From positions 277,001 through 341,000 of the forward strand of contig JALHMB010000006.1 of NCBI GenBank assembly GCA_022844275.1: a stretch of DNA of 64,000 nt, written 5' to 3'. Shown here one piece after another: positions 63,325 through 64,000 of the stretch (its first letter is position 1; every line of letters begins with the position of its first letter). The notes beneath the pieces were generated by a model that saw only the letters and a program-made list of their open reading frames with translations, made no database searches and was not told where the DNA came from. The translations under genes were made by a program, and so were the position numbers. The DNA comes from Hyphomicrobiaceae bacterium. Its GTDB lineage: Bacteria > Pseudomonadota > Alphaproteobacteria > Rhizobiales > Hyphomicrobiaceae.

Positions 63325-64000
63325 ATGGCATCACTGAAAGACATGCGCACGCGCATCGCCTCGGTCAAGGCGACGCGCAAGATCACCAAAGCCATGCAGA
63401 TGGTGGCTGCGGCGAAGCTTCGGCGCGCGCAGGAAGCGGCCCATGCCGCGCGCCCCTACGCCCAGCGCATGGACCAGATCCTGGCCAACCTGAACAGCCG
63501 CCTCGCCAGCAAGGAGGGCATGTCGCCACTCCTCGTCGGCACCGGCAAGGAAGACACGCACCTGCTGATCGTGATGACCGCCGAGCGCGGTCTTTGCGGC
63601 GGCTTCAACTCGAATATCTCGCGGCGCGCGCGACAGGACATCCGCCGCCTGGTCGCGGCCGGCAAGACGGTCAAGATCCTGACTGTCGGCCGCAAGGGCT
63701 TTGACAACCTGCGCCGCGACTACACGAGGCAAATTCTCGATCGGATCGACCTCAAGGGCGTCAAGCAGCTCGGCTTCGTCAATGCCGAGGAGATCGCCGA
63801 AAAGGTCATGGCGATGTTCGAGGCCGGCCAGTTCGACGTCGCGACGATGTACTACTCCGAGTTCCAGAACGTCATCACGCAGAAGCCGACGGCACTGCAG
63901 CTCATCCCCGCCAAGCTTCCCGAGAAGGCCGAGGGCACGCAGGCTGCCAAAGCTGAGGCCATCTACGAGTACGAGCCCTCCGAGGAAGAGATTCTCGGCC
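63325..64000 (+). CDS. atpG: ATP synthase F1 gamma subunit, 3' end cut by the window
   Basis: The first 225 residues of the rotor shaft. [20 protein letters not shown] and [19 protein letters not shown] form the N-terminal coiled coil. [19 protein letters not shown] is the conserved middle. The remaining C-terminal helix and atpD, atpC are expected beyond position 64000. Confidence 0.97.
   Translation, partial: MASLKDMRTRIASVKATRKITKAMQMVAAAKLRRAQEAAHAARPYAQRMDQILANLNSRLASKEGMSPLLVGTGKEDTHLLIVMTAERGLCGGFNSNISRRARQDIRRLVAAGKTVKILTVGRKGFDNLRRDYTRQILDRIDLKGVKQLGFVNAEEIAEKVMAMFEAGQFDVATMYYSEFQNVITQKPTALQLIPAKLPEKAEGTQAAKAEAIYEYEPSEEEILG

Overview
The window is a GC-rich chromosomal segment that looks alphaproteobacterial, most likely Hyphomicrobiales (Rhizobiales). 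The evidence is the atpH-atpA-atpG order, a formate dehydrogenase fdsG-fdsB pair, an alphaproteobacterial-type glucose-6-phosphate isomerase, DUF1244, IalB-like and DUF4189 secreted proteins, cytochrome c maturation genes split into ccmCDG and ccmAB, and a MutL that carries its own endonuclease motif. I saw no rRNA, tRNA, CRISPR array, transposase or phage gene. Genus cannot be set from reading alone.

Layout. Positions 1-10640 (all minus strand) hold the 3'-truncated fdsB, fdsG, a LysR regulator, a fused HyuA-HyuB 5-oxoprolinase-like enzyme, a complete DctMQP TRAP transporter and a DUF1445/UPF0317 protein. The last five read as an uptake and hydrolysis unit for 5-oxoproline or a related lactam. 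Positions 10929-14439 hold a periplasmic amidohydrolase, a small NTF2-like protein, an AhpD-like protein and a GYF-domain membrane protein. Positions 14532-16086 are ccmC-ccmD-ccmG. From 16.2 to 32.7 kb lie ordinary accessory and housekeeping genes: IalB, a SpoU methyltransferase, quinone oxidoreductase, TauE, an MFS transporter, Nudix, DUF1244, N-formylglutamate amidohydrolase, OsmC, LysE, two tandem EamA transporters, a CoxE-like VWA protein, TerC and tadA. From 32.7 to 44.6 kb lie rluB-rsmD, mutL, pgi, an active/inactive M16 peptidase pair, an ABC-F ATPase and ccmB-ccmA. A second TRAP operon of the keto-acid/chloroaromatic type lies at 44.6-47.8 kb, followed by isovaleryl-CoA dehydrogenase. 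From 51.8 to 60.7 kb lie rlmB, a small secreted protein, a 57-residue histone-H1-like protein, a LysR regulator, and a plus-strand catabolic group (RraA-like, an unrecognised 369-residue protein, two coupled acyl-CoA dehydrogenases, denD and a D-2-hydroxyacid dehydrogenase). The window ends in atpH, atpA and a truncated atpG.

The most notable non-coding structure is two families of dispersed palindromic elements. Family B has three copies of about 167 bp. Each is two long hairpins joined by a 13-14 bp linker, one copy is inverted, and one copy shows a paired (compensatory) base change in its terminal arms. Family A has three copies of about 118 bp plus a half copy, and looks like a MITE-like or REP-like repeat. 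Both families sit against gene ends: one supplies a stop codon, and others form the leader of the next gene. The stretch 50645-51831 is about 1.2 kb with no convincing gene apart from one weak, basic, serine-rich candidate on the minus strand. I did not find a clearly new defence or biosynthetic system. The best leads are the repeat families, the oxoprolinase/DUF1445/TRAP unit, the unexplained 1.2 kb and the RraA-acyl-CoA dehydrogenase cluster.
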